Source: Caryophanales bacterium UBA784 (GTDB lineage Bacteria; Bacillota_I; Bacilli_A; RFN20; CAG-288). From it: 64,000 nt of DNA. The notes below the pieces were generated by a model. That model ran no database searches. It was not told the DNA's origin and saw only the letters and a list, made by a program, of their open reading frames with translations. The stretch spans positions 62,001-126,000 of the forward strand of contig DBJE01000013.1 in NCBI GenBank assembly GCA_002297045.1, read 5' to 3'. A program made the position numbers and the translations under genes. Of the stretch, positions 26,822 to 35,552 are shown piece by piece. Numbering within the stretch: position 1 is the stretch's first letter; each line of letters starts with the position of its first letter.

Positions 26822-27592
26822 ATGAACTTTATGTTTCTTAGGCAGAACATCACTGTCCTTAAAAATGTTTCTGCGATAATCGGCTATGTTCTAGGGAGGG
26901 CCATTCTTTTCTTCTGGACCTTTTTCATCGCCATAAAAATCCGGCGTATCCAGGCTATCCTCTTCTTTCTTCTCGCTGATTTGTCTTTTGCCGCCTCCAC
27001 CCTCTTTTTAGGCATGGAAAACATCCTATCTATTCTCCTTCTCTCCCTGATTTCCGTTTCCTCAGTCGCTTTGGTTCTGAATACCGGAATCATCCGGCAG
27101 TACATTCTTCGTCCGTTGAAAAAGCAGTCAGCAAACGTCGCTATCTCCGACACCGACGAGGAGACACTGAAGAACGTGACGGAGGCTGTCCGCTGGTTAA
27201 GCCAGAATAAGACAGGCGCCCTAATCACTTTCGAACGGAAGACGCCAAGGAACGAGTACAGGAAGAACGGAACCATCATCAACTGCCCGGTCACTCCGGA
27301 AATCATCGAGACCATCTTCTATGAGGGAACCCGCCTTCATGACGGTGCCATCATCATCCGGGGAGATAAGATTATTGCCGCGGCGGTCTATTATCCTCCG
27401 TCGACCAAGATCATTGCCGGAAAATTCGGAGCCCGCCACCGGGCTGCCCTTGGCATTTCCCAGGAAGTCACCGACTCGGTAACGATCATCGTCTCGGAAG
27501 AGACCGGACGGATTGGCATTGCCCATAATGGGGTTATGGACCGGGTGACAAGTGATGAGTTCTCTCAGGTCCTTCATAATGCATTAAGGTAG
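26822..27592 (+). CDS. cdaA: Diadenylate cyclase (c-di-AMP synthase)
   Basis: A 256-residue membrane-bound enzyme that joins two ATP into cyclic di-AMP. Three membrane helices fill residues 15-85. The DisA_N domain contains TGALITFERKT, LHDGAIIIRGD (DGA 174-176) and the RHR motif GARHRAALGIS (205-207), with VSEETGRIGIAHNG near the end. I start at ATG 26822 because the upstream ATG adds residues that overlap a TATACT -10 box at 26794-26799. The usual partners ybbR (cdaR) and glmM are not next to it. Confidence 0.95.
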   Translation: MNFMFLRQNITVLKNVSAIIGYVLGRAILFFWTFFIAIKIRRIQAILFFLLADLSFAASTLFLGMENILSILLLSLISVSSVALVLNTGIIRQYILRPLKKQSANVAISDTDEETLKNVTEAVRWLSQNKTGALITFERKTPRNEYRKNGTIINCPVTPEIIETIFYEGTRLHDGAIIIRGDKIIAAAVYYPPSTKIIAGKFGARHRAALGISQEVTDSVTIIVSEETGRIGIAHNGVMDRVTSDEFSQVLHNALR

Positions 27593-27597
27593 TTTTC

Positions 27598-27617
27598 GCC
27601 GGTTTCACCGGCTTTTA
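27598..27617 (+). terminator. Small terminator between cdaA and deoD
   Basis: A perfect 6-bp GC-rich stem with a 3-base loop followed by TTTT. Possibly partial. Confidence 0.6.
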
Positions 27618-27636
27618 TCAAAAAAGGAGAAAAAGA

Positions 27637-28338
27637 ATGTCTACTCCACACAATGAAGCAAATTTAGGCGATTTTGCCAAGACGGTATTAAGGCCCGGAG
27701 ACCCTCTCCGTGCCAAGTTTATTGCCGAGACGTATCTTCAGGATGCTAAGCTTGTCAATACTGTCCGCAACAGGTATGCCTACACGGGTACCTACAAAGG
27801 AAAGAAGGTTTCCGTAAGGGGGTCTGGAAGGGGCAGGCCTTCTATCGGCATCTATTCTTATGAACTTTATAAGAATTATGGTGTTGACCGGATTATCCGG
27901 ATTGGGACGGCAGGTTCCACGGTCAAAGATTTGAATCTTTTCGATATCGTCATTGCCCAAGGGGCAAGTACGAACTCTTCCTGGGCTAAGCAGTATGGAC
28001 TAGAAGGCACCTATTCCGCCATCTCCTCGTATTCTGTCTTAGAACAGGCGGTTAATTCCTGCAAGGAACATCGTTATCCTTACCATGTCGGACAGATTCT
28101 TTCTTCGGACAACTTCTATAACGACAATGACTGGCGGAAATGGGCTGATAGGGGGATTTTAGCCGTGGAAAGGGAAGCTTATGCCCTTTTCTCCACTGCT
28201 GCCCAGCTGAAAAAGGAAGCCCTTGCCATCGTGACGATTTCCGATTCCCTTGTCTCCCATCAGGAGACGACGAGCGAACAGCGGGTCAAGTCCTTCACTC
28301 GCAGGAGGGAAGTCGCCTTAGACTGCATTAAGGAGTAG
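27637..28338 (+). CDS. deoD: Purine nucleoside phosphorylase (DeoD type)
   Basis: A 233-residue phosphorylase that splits purine nucleosides into base and ribose 1-phosphate for salvage. Active-site segments are PGDPLRAKFIAET, VMGSGMGMPS, IIRIGTAG, AVEMEAYAL and TISDSLVSHQ with its catalytic Asp. The Met residues of the second and fourth segments are AGG codons at 27817, 27829, 27835 and 28171; read as Arg they would destroy the phosphate and ribose pockets. AAAGGAG precedes the ATG. The next gene starts 4 bases after the stop. Confidence 0.96.
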   Translation: MSTPHNEANLGDFAKTVLRPGDPLRAKFIAETYLQDAKLVNTVRNRYAYTGTYKGKKVSVRGSGRGRPSIGIYSYELYKNYGVDRIIRIGTAGSTVKDLNLFDIVIAQGASTNSSWAKQYGLEGTYSAISSYSVLEQAVNSCKEHRYPYHVGQILSSDNFYNDNDWRKWADRGILAVEREAYALFSTAAQLKKEALAIVTISDSLVSHQETTSEQRVKSFTRRREVALDCIKE

Positions 28339-28342
28339 GCTT

Positions 28343-29008
28343 ATGGCTGGCTGGATTGTTCTTATCCTGGCCTTTCTTCTCTTTTCCGTCTCTCTCTTTC
28401 TCCTTCTCCGTCTTCTTCTGCGGACAAGAAGGGAAAAGAAACGGCTCAATGCCAAAGTCGGAAAGACGCTGAACTATCTCGCTGACGAAAAAGATTTTCT
28501 TTTGCTCCATGACGTCAAGGTCACTCTTTTAAATGATACGGAGCCTACTTCTTTCGGACATATTCTTTTCGGTAACCGGTACATCTACATTATTGAGACC
28601 TTGGTCGGATTCGGTGCCCTCTATGGGAACGTGAAGGACCCCTATCTCTTCCTGAAGAAGGAGGACGGAAGCAATGCACAGATTGTCAATCCTCTTCCGG
28701 CATTGAAAAGGAAATGCGAAAAACTGGAAAAGGCATGTTCCTGTTCTTCTAAGGACAGAAGGTTTGTCTCGGTGGTTGTCTACAATAATTCCCTAGATGC
28801 ACCAAAGGGCATAGCAAGGAAGGAACAGAACACCTGGTTTCTTCCCTATAAGGATTTGGAGAAGACGATTAAGCTTGCCGAGAAGGATGAAGTCTCCGCC
28901 ATCAGCCATCAGCAGACCGATGATATTGCCATTAAGCTGAAGTCGATTTCCGACCAGACCAAATCCGAAAGGAAGAGGCGGAGGAAAAACGGGAGGAAAA
29001 AATCATAA
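28343..29008 (+). CDS. Membrane-anchored NERD-like domain protein
   Basis: A 221-residue protein with one N-terminal helix (about 3-27) and a cytosolic domain. Residues about 45-125 (FLLLHDVKV, SFGHILFGNRYIYIIETLVGF, ALYGNVKDPYL, IVNPLPALKRK) follow the NERD nuclease-related pattern. The usual acidic residue before HI and the Lys after ET are replaced, so the domain may not cut nucleic acid. The tail is Lys/Arg-rich and might bind nucleic acid or membrane. AAGGAG overlaps the deoD stop and sets ATG 28343. Confidence 0.5.
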   Translation: MAGWIVLILAFLLFSVSLFLLLRLLLRTRREKKRLNAKVGKTLNYLADEKDFLLLHDVKVTLLNDTEPTSFGHILFGNRYIYIIETLVGFGALYGNVKDPYLFLKKEDGSNAQIVNPLPALKRKCEKLEKACSCSSKDRRFVSVVVYNNSLDAPKGIARKEQNTWFLPYKDLEKTIKLAEKDEVSAISHQQTDDIAIKLKSISDQTKSERKRRRKNGRKKS

Positions 29009-29011
29009 CGA

Positions 29012-30226
29012 ATGAAAAAGACAAAACAGGACAAGGATTTCCGGGAAAGAATCAATAAGCGGCGTAAACGGGCGAGGAAGAAAGAGCTGTTTACTCTCTT
29101 CCTTCTTCTCCTTCTCCCTGCCTTTTTAGCCTGTCTTATTCTTTTTTCCTCCCTTTATAGTTTCAGGATTTCCCTTCTTCTTATCTATTTCCTTCTTCCG
29201 ATGTTTTATACCATTGAAAAACGGATCCGCTGTCTGGTATCCGGAATCGGCAATCCGAAGTTCTCTTTTGCCGATGGCTATAAGGCCTTCTTTAAGAGTA
29301 ACCGTGGCGGAGTCTTTGGCGTCATCTCTTCCTTCTTTTCCGCCTTCTGCATCGGCTTAGCCTCCTATCTTCTTGTCTACAGGGTTTCCACCCCTTTGAT
29401 CAATGCCTTCCCGGCCGCAAATGTTGCCTTCCAGAACATCAAGGATGCCATGGCCGATGGCGATAGGCAGAAGCTTTCATTGGCCATCAACCAGAACAGG
29501 GCCTCTCTTTCCCAGCCTCTTTCCATCAGGATCGGCATTATCTTCTTCCTTCCTATTCCGGCTTTGTTCTTCGGAATCGACAGGAACCTCTCCAACCATT
29601 ATCTTTCCGGGATTGTCCTTCCTGACATCGACAACAATATTTCCGCCGCCCAGGCGAGAAGCCTCTGCCGGGGGAGCTATGGTGCGCCTACGGCAAGCCT
29701 AAGAAGGAAGAAGTTCTTCTCTAGGAACTGGCCTTATTTCCTTCTTTATTCTCTCGTCTATGGCCTTAGCCTATATGGAGTGACGACTATCCGGGTCACT
29801 GATTCTAGCCTCGTTCCTTTGATTAGGAGGATTACTCCTATGGTCTCTCTCTTCTTTGCTTTCCTTCTCAATGTCTTTGCTCTGATTAACTGCTATTCTC
29901 TTGTCGAAGAAAGCCAGGACATTGTTCTTTCCACCCTTCCTCCTGCCAGGAAGGTTTCTATCTATCAGACCTACTGTAATCCGAACTATGTCCATGGAGA
30001 AGAGAGCGCGGCAAGAGGATGCTTTATCCCTGCCGACCAAGGGACGGGAGCAGGGCAGTTCTATTCTCCCTTTGACCATCCGGAAGACTTCTTCACCCAA
30101 AAGGAAGAGAAGAAGGATGGCAGGGAAGGGAGTCAAAATCCTCAGGAACCTAAGCCGGATGACAGTGAGCCAAGCGGTGGAGTGTTTGACTTTACTAAGG
30201 ATAAGAAGGATTCGGAGAAGAAATAG
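29012..30226 (+). CDS. Polytopic membrane protein of unknown function
   Basis: A 404-residue protein, 3 bases after the NERD-like gene and likely co-transcribed. It has a basic N-terminus (residues 1-25), six or more membrane helices to about residue 300, then a hydrophilic C-terminus rich in Lys, Asp, Glu and Pro. I recognise no family. The membrane part resembles DUF-type proteins with glycerophosphoryl-diester-phosphodiesterase-like membrane bundles only loosely, so I assign no function. Confidence 0.5.
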   Translation: MKKTKQDKDFRERINKRRKRARKKELFTLFLLLLLPAFLACLILFSSLYSFRISLLLIYFLLPMFYTIEKRIRCLVSGIGNPKFSFADGYKAFFKSNRGGVFGVISSFFSAFCIGLASYLLVYRVSTPLINAFPAANVAFQNIKDAMADGDRQKLSLAINQNRASLSQPLSIRIGIIFFLPIPALFFGIDRNLSNHYLSGIVLPDIDNNISAAQARSLCRGSYGAPTASLRRKKFFSRNWPYFLLYSLVYGLSLYGVTTIRVTDSSLVPLIRRITPMVSLFFAFLLNVFALINCYSLVEESQDIVLSTLPPARKVSIYQTYCNPNYVHGEESAARGCFIPADQGTGAGQFYSPFDHPEDFFTQKEEKKDGREGSQNPQEPKPDDSEPSGGVFDFTKDKKDSEKK

Positions 30227-30231
30227 CGAAG

Positions 30232-30275
30232 ACAAGGGCCGTTTGTCGCCAAAGGCGGAAGCGGTCCTTTTAGTT
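30232..30275 (+). terminator. Probable terminator
   Basis: An interrupted stem (AAGGGCCG with CGGTCCTT) enclosing a smaller CGCC/GGCG hairpin and followed by TTTAGTTT. It marks the edge between the core block and the AT-rich accessory stretch. Confidence 0.6.
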
Positions 30276-30276
30276 T

Positions 30277-30642
30277 GACGAAAGAAGTAAAAGAACAAAT
30301 AATCTGTGGAAAAAGAAAGGGCAGAACCTCGATTTATGCTTGCTTTGATGGAATAGTGTAAGAGTAAGGATTGTTTTTTGGTTCGACCGATGCAAGAAAT
30401 AGACAAAGCAATGAAAATGTCTATATTAAATTCTATGTAAGCGCATTCAATTGATGAATTTGATTTAATAAAATGAGGAAAAAAGTTGAAAAAATTGAAA
30501 AAAATACGAATGAAAGACCATTTCTATCTGTTTTAAGCATTTCTGATAGGTAGGAAAAAAACAAATATTTATAAGCTTTATTTTGCTGTCCGTTTATACT
30601 TAACTTGTCTTAAGGCGGTGCACAGGCTTTTGACAGATAATC
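30277..30642. other. AT-rich non-coding gap
   Basis: About 365 bases with no plausible gene. The stretch is markedly richer in A and T than the flanking core genes and has several homopolymer A runs. TATACT near 30595 could be the -10 box of the peptidase gene downstream. I see no other structure. Confidence 0.6.
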
Positions 30643-30660
30643 AAGGAAAGGGTGTTTTTT

Positions 30661-31983
30661 ATGAACCTAAAAATTAGATGTGGTATTACTAGATGCCTGA
30701 GTATTCTCTCTTTTCTTTCTCTTCTCCCCTTGGTTCCTTCACAAGAATCGTATGGATATTGTGACAAAGGAACTGCTGCTCATACGGAGATTGGAAATGA
30801 CGATACTTCTTCTGCGAATTCTGATTCACAGCCGGAGACTGATGCAAATTCATTTGGTATTGGTGGAACAATAATTGAAAATCCAACCATAGCACGGCGG
30901 TATTATGAATTCCCTCAGGAGCCCCAGCTAGAACAAACTGTAAACTATTTCAAAAACTTGCATACTAATCTGCCACTCAATAACGTTGGAAATTGTGCAT
31001 ATGTCGCCGCTAGCTCACTTCTTGGGTATTACGATGCTTATAGGTCTGACTATTTCATTGATGAAAAATATGATAAAACAGTATCCTATGGAACTTTAGA
31101 AGATTCCACTTATTCCTCGTCACCATGTGTTGTGGACTATCCGATAAAGTATTTCTCATCCTTTTCTTCTTATCTGGATGGAATGATTAGTAATGGATCG
31201 TTTGTCGGCTATCTTTACTCTCTTGCTCTGGATAAAGGATATTTGACCAGAACTCAGGACAGTGCAGGAATGTGGTTCAAGGATTTTGGTAATTTTCTCA
31301 CTTACTATATTTCCTTACAATCGGATAAACTTCAGTCGAAAGCACCATCATCTATCTTGACACCGGTTTATGTGAACCATGATCCTGTAGAAATCATCCA
31401 GCGCCAGTACACGGGAGGTGAATTATCTCCCGCATTAGATATAAAGGAATGCGTTAGCAGCAAGAAAGAATTTAGAAACCAACTGATTGCCCGACTAAAA
31501 CAAGGAAAACCCGAAGTTGTAGCGGGAAACAACCATTTCTGTATTGCCTATTATTATGATTCAGATAGTGACATCATTTATGGGAATAGGGGATGGAAGA
31601 ACAATTCCAGAGCAAATAACGTCTTTGTTAATTTAGATCAGTATTTTGAGGCGGAACCGATGTATTATTGGTACGGAATCGAACTTAATAATTATGGGCA
31701 TACTCATTCGAACAACTACATTGTATCTTCCGGTGAACAGAGCCTTGGACGATGTGGATGTGAACTGAAGTCCCATGTCTGTCCGAATGTTGACTATGTC
31801 AGTTCGTGCTATTGCTGCTGTCCGAATAACCATAGTAAGCATGCAACTCAATCTGCTGCCTATCATGACCAGAACTTCCATCTATCGACTTGTTCTTGCG
31901 GTCGACAATTCTTCGAAGATCATGTGAAAGACGATTTTGGATTCTGTAAGTACTGTCATCAAAAGATAAAGGAGGATGAATAA
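30661..31983 (+). CDS. Secreted cysteine peptidase (C39/papain-like)
   Basis: A 440-residue exported protein with a signal peptide (about residues 1-30). The papain-like core shows a probable nucleophile Cys in VGNCAYVAASSLLGYYD (near 110) and a His in NNHFCIAYYYDSDSDIIYGN (near 290), as in C39-like peptidases. The last 100 residues hold Cys/His clusters (CGCE, CYCCCP, CSCG, CKYC) that may bind metal or form disulfides. ATG 30661 lies 8 bases after AAGGAAAGGG. It uses more AGA and fewer AGG codons than core genes. A lipoprotein gene follows at once. A decayed relative lies at 49.9-51.0 kb. Confidence 0.7.
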   Translation: MNLKIRCGITRCLSILSFLSLLPLVPSQESYGYCDKGTAAHTEIGNDDTSSANSDSQPETDANSFGIGGTIIENPTIARRYYEFPQEPQLEQTVNYFKNLHTNLPLNNVGNCAYVAASSLLGYYDAYRSDYFIDEKYDKTVSYGTLEDSTYSSSPCVVDYPIKYFSSFSSYLDGMISNGSFVGYLYSLALDKGYLTRTQDSAGMWFKDFGNFLTYYISLQSDKLQSKAPSSILTPVYVNHDPVEIIQRQYTGGELSPALDIKECVSSKKEFRNQLIARLKQGKPEVVAGNNHFCIAYYYDSDSDIIYGNRGWKNNSRANNVFVNLDQYFEAEPMYYWYGIELNNYGHTHSNNYIVSSGEQSLGRCGCELKSHVCPNVDYVSSCYCCCPNNHSKHATQSAAYHDQNFHLSTCSCGRQFFEDHVKDDFGFCKYCHQKIKEDE

Positions 31984-31984
31984 G

Positions 31985-32458
31985 ATGAAAAGATTTGCAT
32001 TAGTTGGACTTTTTGCCTTGTTATTGGCTGGATGCTCACAAAAGCCACTTTCTTCCGCAGAAGCAAGCGTTTCTGAAAGTGTGAAAGCAACGGAAAGCAC
32101 TACCACTTCTTCTTTCTCGTCTGGAAATGGGTCTGAACAGGAAAGTGTGAATCAGCAACTTCCGGATTCGGTAACCCTTTATTTTTTCCAAATCTATTGC
32201 AAGGAACTTGAGGGCGGTTGTGTGCGGATTGACGATGGCGTCGATTATCGCTTTAAGCTTACCTATGATTATGGGACAAAGAGGAAGAATTTCAACTCGG
32301 CTGAAGAAATTTGTAGAAGTTATCCGCCAAAATATACCTATGGCGATGGTGGAGGAAGGACGGTTTTCTACACGAATTTAGATCCCCTGCTTCGGGATGA
32401 CGAGGAACTGAAGTTCCTCGACCATGATAGGGTCATCTATTTTGCGAATATTCTCTAA
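31985..32458 (+). CDS. Small lipoprotein, partner of the cysteine peptidase gene
   Basis: A 157-residue lipoprotein: signal peptide with lipobox LAGC (Cys17), a Ser/Thr/Glu-rich linker, then a globular domain of about 100 residues with no recognised family. GGAGG at 31971-31975 favours ATG 31985 over the ATG at 31976 that abuts it. It begins one base after the peptidase stop. Pairing of peptidase and lipoprotein recurs at 49.3-51.0 kb, so the lipoprotein may anchor or restrain the peptidase; this is inference. Confidence 0.65.
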   Translation: MKRFALVGLFALLLAGCSQKPLSSAEASVSESVKATESTTTSSFSSGNGSEQESVNQQLPDSVTLYFFQIYCKELEGGCVRIDDGVDYRFKLTYDYGTKRKNFNSAEEICRSYPPKYTYGDGGGRTVFYTNLDPLLRDDEELKFLDHDRVIYFANIL

Positions 32459-32523
32459 ATTTTGCACAATCATATTGTCATTAGATGAATCCCTCTCTTC
32501 CGCTTTCGGACGGAGAGAGGAAT

Positions 32524-32559
32524 AAAAAAGGCAGCCATCATCTCATGGACTGCCTTTTC
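32524..32559. terminator. Bidirectional terminator
   Basis: A 13-bp stem with one bulge (32526-32538 with 32545-32558), A-rich on the left and T-rich on the right. It serves the lipoprotein gene on plus and the converging unknown gene on minus. A second hairpin lies at about 32487-32519. Confidence 0.85.
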
Positions 32560-33302
32560 TATTCCTCGACTGGACAGCTGACGGATAGTCCTACGCTTGG
32601 ATAGAAGACCATAACGGTCTTTACTTCTTCTAGGGGGAACTGATCACTTGCCCTGTCGATTCCTTTTTCCGCTTCTTCCTGGAAGGCGGAAAGAGAATAG
32701 TTGCCGGACAAGGTAGGAATAATCCTTTTGTGGTGATAGTAGACAATTCCGGAGCAGAGGTCTCCTTTGTCGATGAGGATATTATCCGGAGAGACTTCGC
32801 CTCCGAGAAGGAAGCAGCGGAAGAGAGCCTGGACAAAAAGATCGACCTGGTTGAAGAGGACGTCTTTCTTTCGGCTGAACAATCTTTCAATTTCTTCTTT
32901 TTCTGTTGGATAGACGTCTTCTTCCTTGGCTAAGGCGAAGAACGATAGGGCAGTGCATAGCCTTTTGTTGGTAATGTTCTCTGTTCCTAAGACAAATTTG
33001 TTGAGTGCCGCCCTTGCTGCTTCTTTACTTTGCCTATCCTTAGTAAGAGACGAGAACAGATGGTCATATAGGGGAAGGACCTCTCTTGCCTTGCTTGGTC
33101 CTTTTGCCTTGGCAAAGACGGCGACATAAATCCACTTAAAGAGAAGAAAGGCCCTATTTGAAACATGGTCGGTTGATTGGCTTTCCTTTTTTTCCTGGTT
33201 ATGATCGAATCGGTTCCTTGCCTTCTCTCCATCGACAAAGAAGGAGAGCTTTTCGCTGTCGCTTAGGGAATGAATGGCTGCCTGGATTTTCTCTTTGGTC
33301 AT
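32559..33302 (-). CDS. Unknown cytoplasmic protein
   Basis: A 247-residue, highly charged, probably helical protein that I do not recognise. There is no signal peptide, membrane helix or clear motif. A TACAAT box on the minus strand (33316-33321) ends only 13 bases before the ATG, and no Shine-Dalgarno is visible, so the message is nearly leaderless. Coding quality looks normal for this genome and the gene ends at a shared terminator. Confidence 0.6.
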   Translation of the reverse strand: MTKEKIQAAIHSLSDSEKLSFFVDGEKARNRFDHNQEKKESQSTDHVSNRAFLLFKWIYVAVFAKAKGPSKAREVLPLYDHLFSSLTKDRQSKEAARAALNKFVLGTENITNKRLCTALSFFALAKEEDVYPTEKEEIERLFSRKKDVLFNQVDLFVQALFRCFLLGGEVSPDNILIDKGDLCSGIVYYHHKRIIPTLSGNYSLSAFQEEAEKGIDRASDQFPLEEVKTVMVFYPSVGLSVSCPVEE

Positions 33303-33579
33303 GTTATCTGCTTTTATTGTAAACTTTCAGGAAGAAAAAAGCATTGTTTTCCTTTCTCGCTTTTTTCTTTTGTGGAAATTATGGAAAGGGAAAACTGGCC
33401 GTTCTTTGTAACTATAGTCGGCACTTCGTCTGTGCGGACTGCTGGTGAAGAAAGAGGGATGAATGAACTATTTGGACTGTGCTTACCACTGAAATTTCTA
33501 TTTATTTGACACAAACAGGGGATTCTGTCCTTCTCTTCAAGTCATAGGGGACTAAAATTTTTCCGGAGGTAATCCTTAT

Positions 33580-35412
33580 ATGTTTACTATTCGCAAGAGT
33601 ATGTTTGTCGCTTTCTTCACCCTTTTTCTTGTTAACTTTGTCTTCGGCTTCGTTTTCTCTGGGCAGATGATGGTTCTATTCTTAACCATGGAGGGGGATG
33701 GCGCCACACTTCTGGGAATTATTCAGCTTTTAACTAGGGTTGCCTGCATGGCGAGGATAGTCTTGGCCGCAGTTACACTAGCTCGTTCTGATGAAGGCTA
33801 TTCAGCGACTAAGGTAATGATTTTTTCTGGAATTGCTTTTTCCTTGGTCTATTTAAGGAACGTCATTTACTTTGTGGCGCTTAATAACGTTGAATTCGTT
33901 ATCACTGCGCCTTCTGTTATTGATCTAGATGAGTGGCTGAAACCATCTACTGCGGACTTAGTGTGCCAGATAATTCTTTTCATTCTCTATATTTCCTCTT
34001 TGATAATAGCCTTTGCCACTGAAACTGGAAATGTTTCCGGTGAATTTGGCCGTTTTTTCCTTGTTGGTATCAGTGGTGTAGCCGCCCTTTATACAGGCAT
34101 ATCTTTTTTTGCATTCAACAGGCTGACGGTACTTACCCTCGCTTTTTCCATAACCTACATCTATAAAATAACACTTCTCATCTTGCAAATTTTTCTTATC
34201 ATCACTCTCCTAGGAAGTGAATACACTTACGTAGGTGAAGATACTGACCAATCGATAAATGAATCAACTAAAGAGGAAAAAATACAATGCGAGTTTACTG
34301 ATGGACAGGGAGGCGTCCTAGACAAGGAATACTGCTCCTTTGACGGACTTGTTTCCTACAAGGGAAAGATTCCTTATCGGAAGGAAGAAGCGATAAAAGA
34401 ACCGGATGGTTCTTGGACAGTGACTAAATATAAGTTCAGCGGATGGGATAAAAGCCTTAGGGGAATAACTGAGCCGACAACGTTTGCGCCTCTCTATACC
34501 TCTGAGATTCTAAAAGGTGCTTTCAAGGTCAGCTTCCAGAAGTCGGATGGAACAGAAATCTATCATGTCTTTGTTAAGAAAGGTGAAAAAGCTTTCTTTC
34601 CAGCTGATTCACTTAGTCACTTAATTGCCTCCTCTTATTCCTTTGACAAGGACAACGTGACGATGTTCGCCGGCTTTGACAAACCGTTGGACAACGTGAC
34701 GTCCGACCTCATCGTGAAGGCAAACGTCGTCACCATACCCCGCACACGGAATGGGGAATGGCCGCAGACGATTGTGACCGATGCCTCCCTGGCCTCCGCA
34801 CTGGATTCCATCACCGTCAAGGACGGACAGGGGTATGTCTCCTACAACGGCGAGAAGTATGCCCGTGACGGGTCTCACTGGCGCAAGGTCGAGCCCATAG
34901 AGTGGAGATTCCTTTCCCGGGAGGGAAAGAACGTCCGGTTCGTCTCCGAAAAGGTGCTCGGTTACCATGTATGGAACGAGACGGAACACTCCGACGGCAT
35001 TTATCTTAATAACTATAAATACTCCGACATCCGCAAGTGGCTCAACTCCGACTTCCTGCAGCAGGCCTTCTATTACGACCCCTCCCTCATCCAGACGACG
35101 GAGGTCGATAATTCTCCTGAAAGCACAGGAGATTCCTCCAATAGATATGTCTGCGAGAACACGAATGATAAGGTCTATCTTCTTAGCTATAATGATGTCA
35201 CGAATGGGGACTATGGTTTCGGCACCACTGAGTCCCGGATTGCCTATGACGTAGATGGTCAATCGTCTTGGTATTGGCTCCGGTCCCCTTACTATTACTT
35301 TGGCCGTGGTGCGTATTACGTCAACCAAAATGGTGTTATCGACAACAACGATGGTGGCAGCGTCAAAGGTAGAAACGGCGTCCGCCCCGCTTTGACAATG
35401 AAGTTCGAGTGA
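33580..35412 (+). CDS. Membrane protein with InlB-like and DUF6273 domains, mosaic composition
   Basis: A 610-residue protein. Residues about 8-215 hold six membrane helices. Residues about 225-320 resemble InlB/Flg_new-type repeats (KFSGWDKSLRGI, FAPLYTSE). The C-terminal 200 residues match DUF6273: PIEWRFLSREGKNVRFVSEK, YSDIRKWLNSDFL, NDKVYLLSYNDV, WYWLRSP and NGVRPAL. DUF6273 domains are common on gut-bacterial surface proteins; the role is unknown. GGAGG precedes ATG 33580. Bases about 34640-35120 are visibly richer in GC, with CTC, GTG and ACG codons, than the AT-rich first half. Confidence 0.7.
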   Translation: MFTIRKSMFVAFFTLFLVNFVFGFVFSGQMMVLFLTMEGDGATLLGIIQLLTRVACMARIVLAAVTLARSDEGYSATKVMIFSGIAFSLVYLRNVIYFVALNNVEFVITAPSVIDLDEWLKPSTADLVCQIILFILYISSLIIAFATETGNVSGEFGRFFLVGISGVAALYTGISFFAFNRLTVLTLAFSITYIYKITLLILQIFLIITLLGSEYTYVGEDTDQSINESTKEEKIQCEFTDGQGGVLDKEYCSFDGLVSYKGKIPYRKEEAIKEPDGSWTVTKYKFSGWDKSLRGITEPTTFAPLYTSEILKGAFKVSFQKSDGTEIYHVFVKKGEKAFFPADSLSHLIASSYSFDKDNVTMFAGFDKPLDNVTSDLIVKANVVTIPRTRNGEWPQTIVTDASLASALDSITVKDGQGYVSYNGEKYARDGSHWRKVEPIEWRFLSREGKNVRFVSEKVLGYHVWNETEHSDGIYLNNYKYSDIRKWLNSDFLQQAFYYDPSLIQTTEVDNSPESTGDSSNRYVCENTNDKVYLLSYNDVTNGDYGFGTTESRIAYDVDGQSSWYWLRSPYYYFGRGAYYVNQNGVIDNNDGGSVKGRNGVRPALTMKFE

Positions 35413-35526
35413 AACGAGAACAATCCATCCGAAATCGTAAAATCAATCGGGCAATATTTAGAATAGATGTTTTTCTTCTTGTCGAATTAGAAATTCTTTT
35501 CTCTTTCTTCGCTTTTTCCTTACCGC

Positions 35527-35532
35527 TATAAT
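35527..35532 (+). promoter_or_regulatory. -10 box for guaA inside an inverted repeat
   Basis: TATAAT is flanked by ACCGC (35522-35526) and GCGGT (35536-35540). No strong -35 box. The leader of about 15 bases leaves no room for a guanine riboswitch. Confidence 0.55.
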
Positions 35533-35552
35533 TAAGCGGTGAGGAAAAAACA

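Noticed and set aside
27817..28173. DeoD as an inactivated enzyme with Arg in its active site
   Set aside because: All the odd residues are AGG codons, which are Met here.
35413..35552. Guanine riboswitch before guaA
   Set aside because: The -10 box leaves a leader of about 15 bases and no aptamer-like sequence is present.
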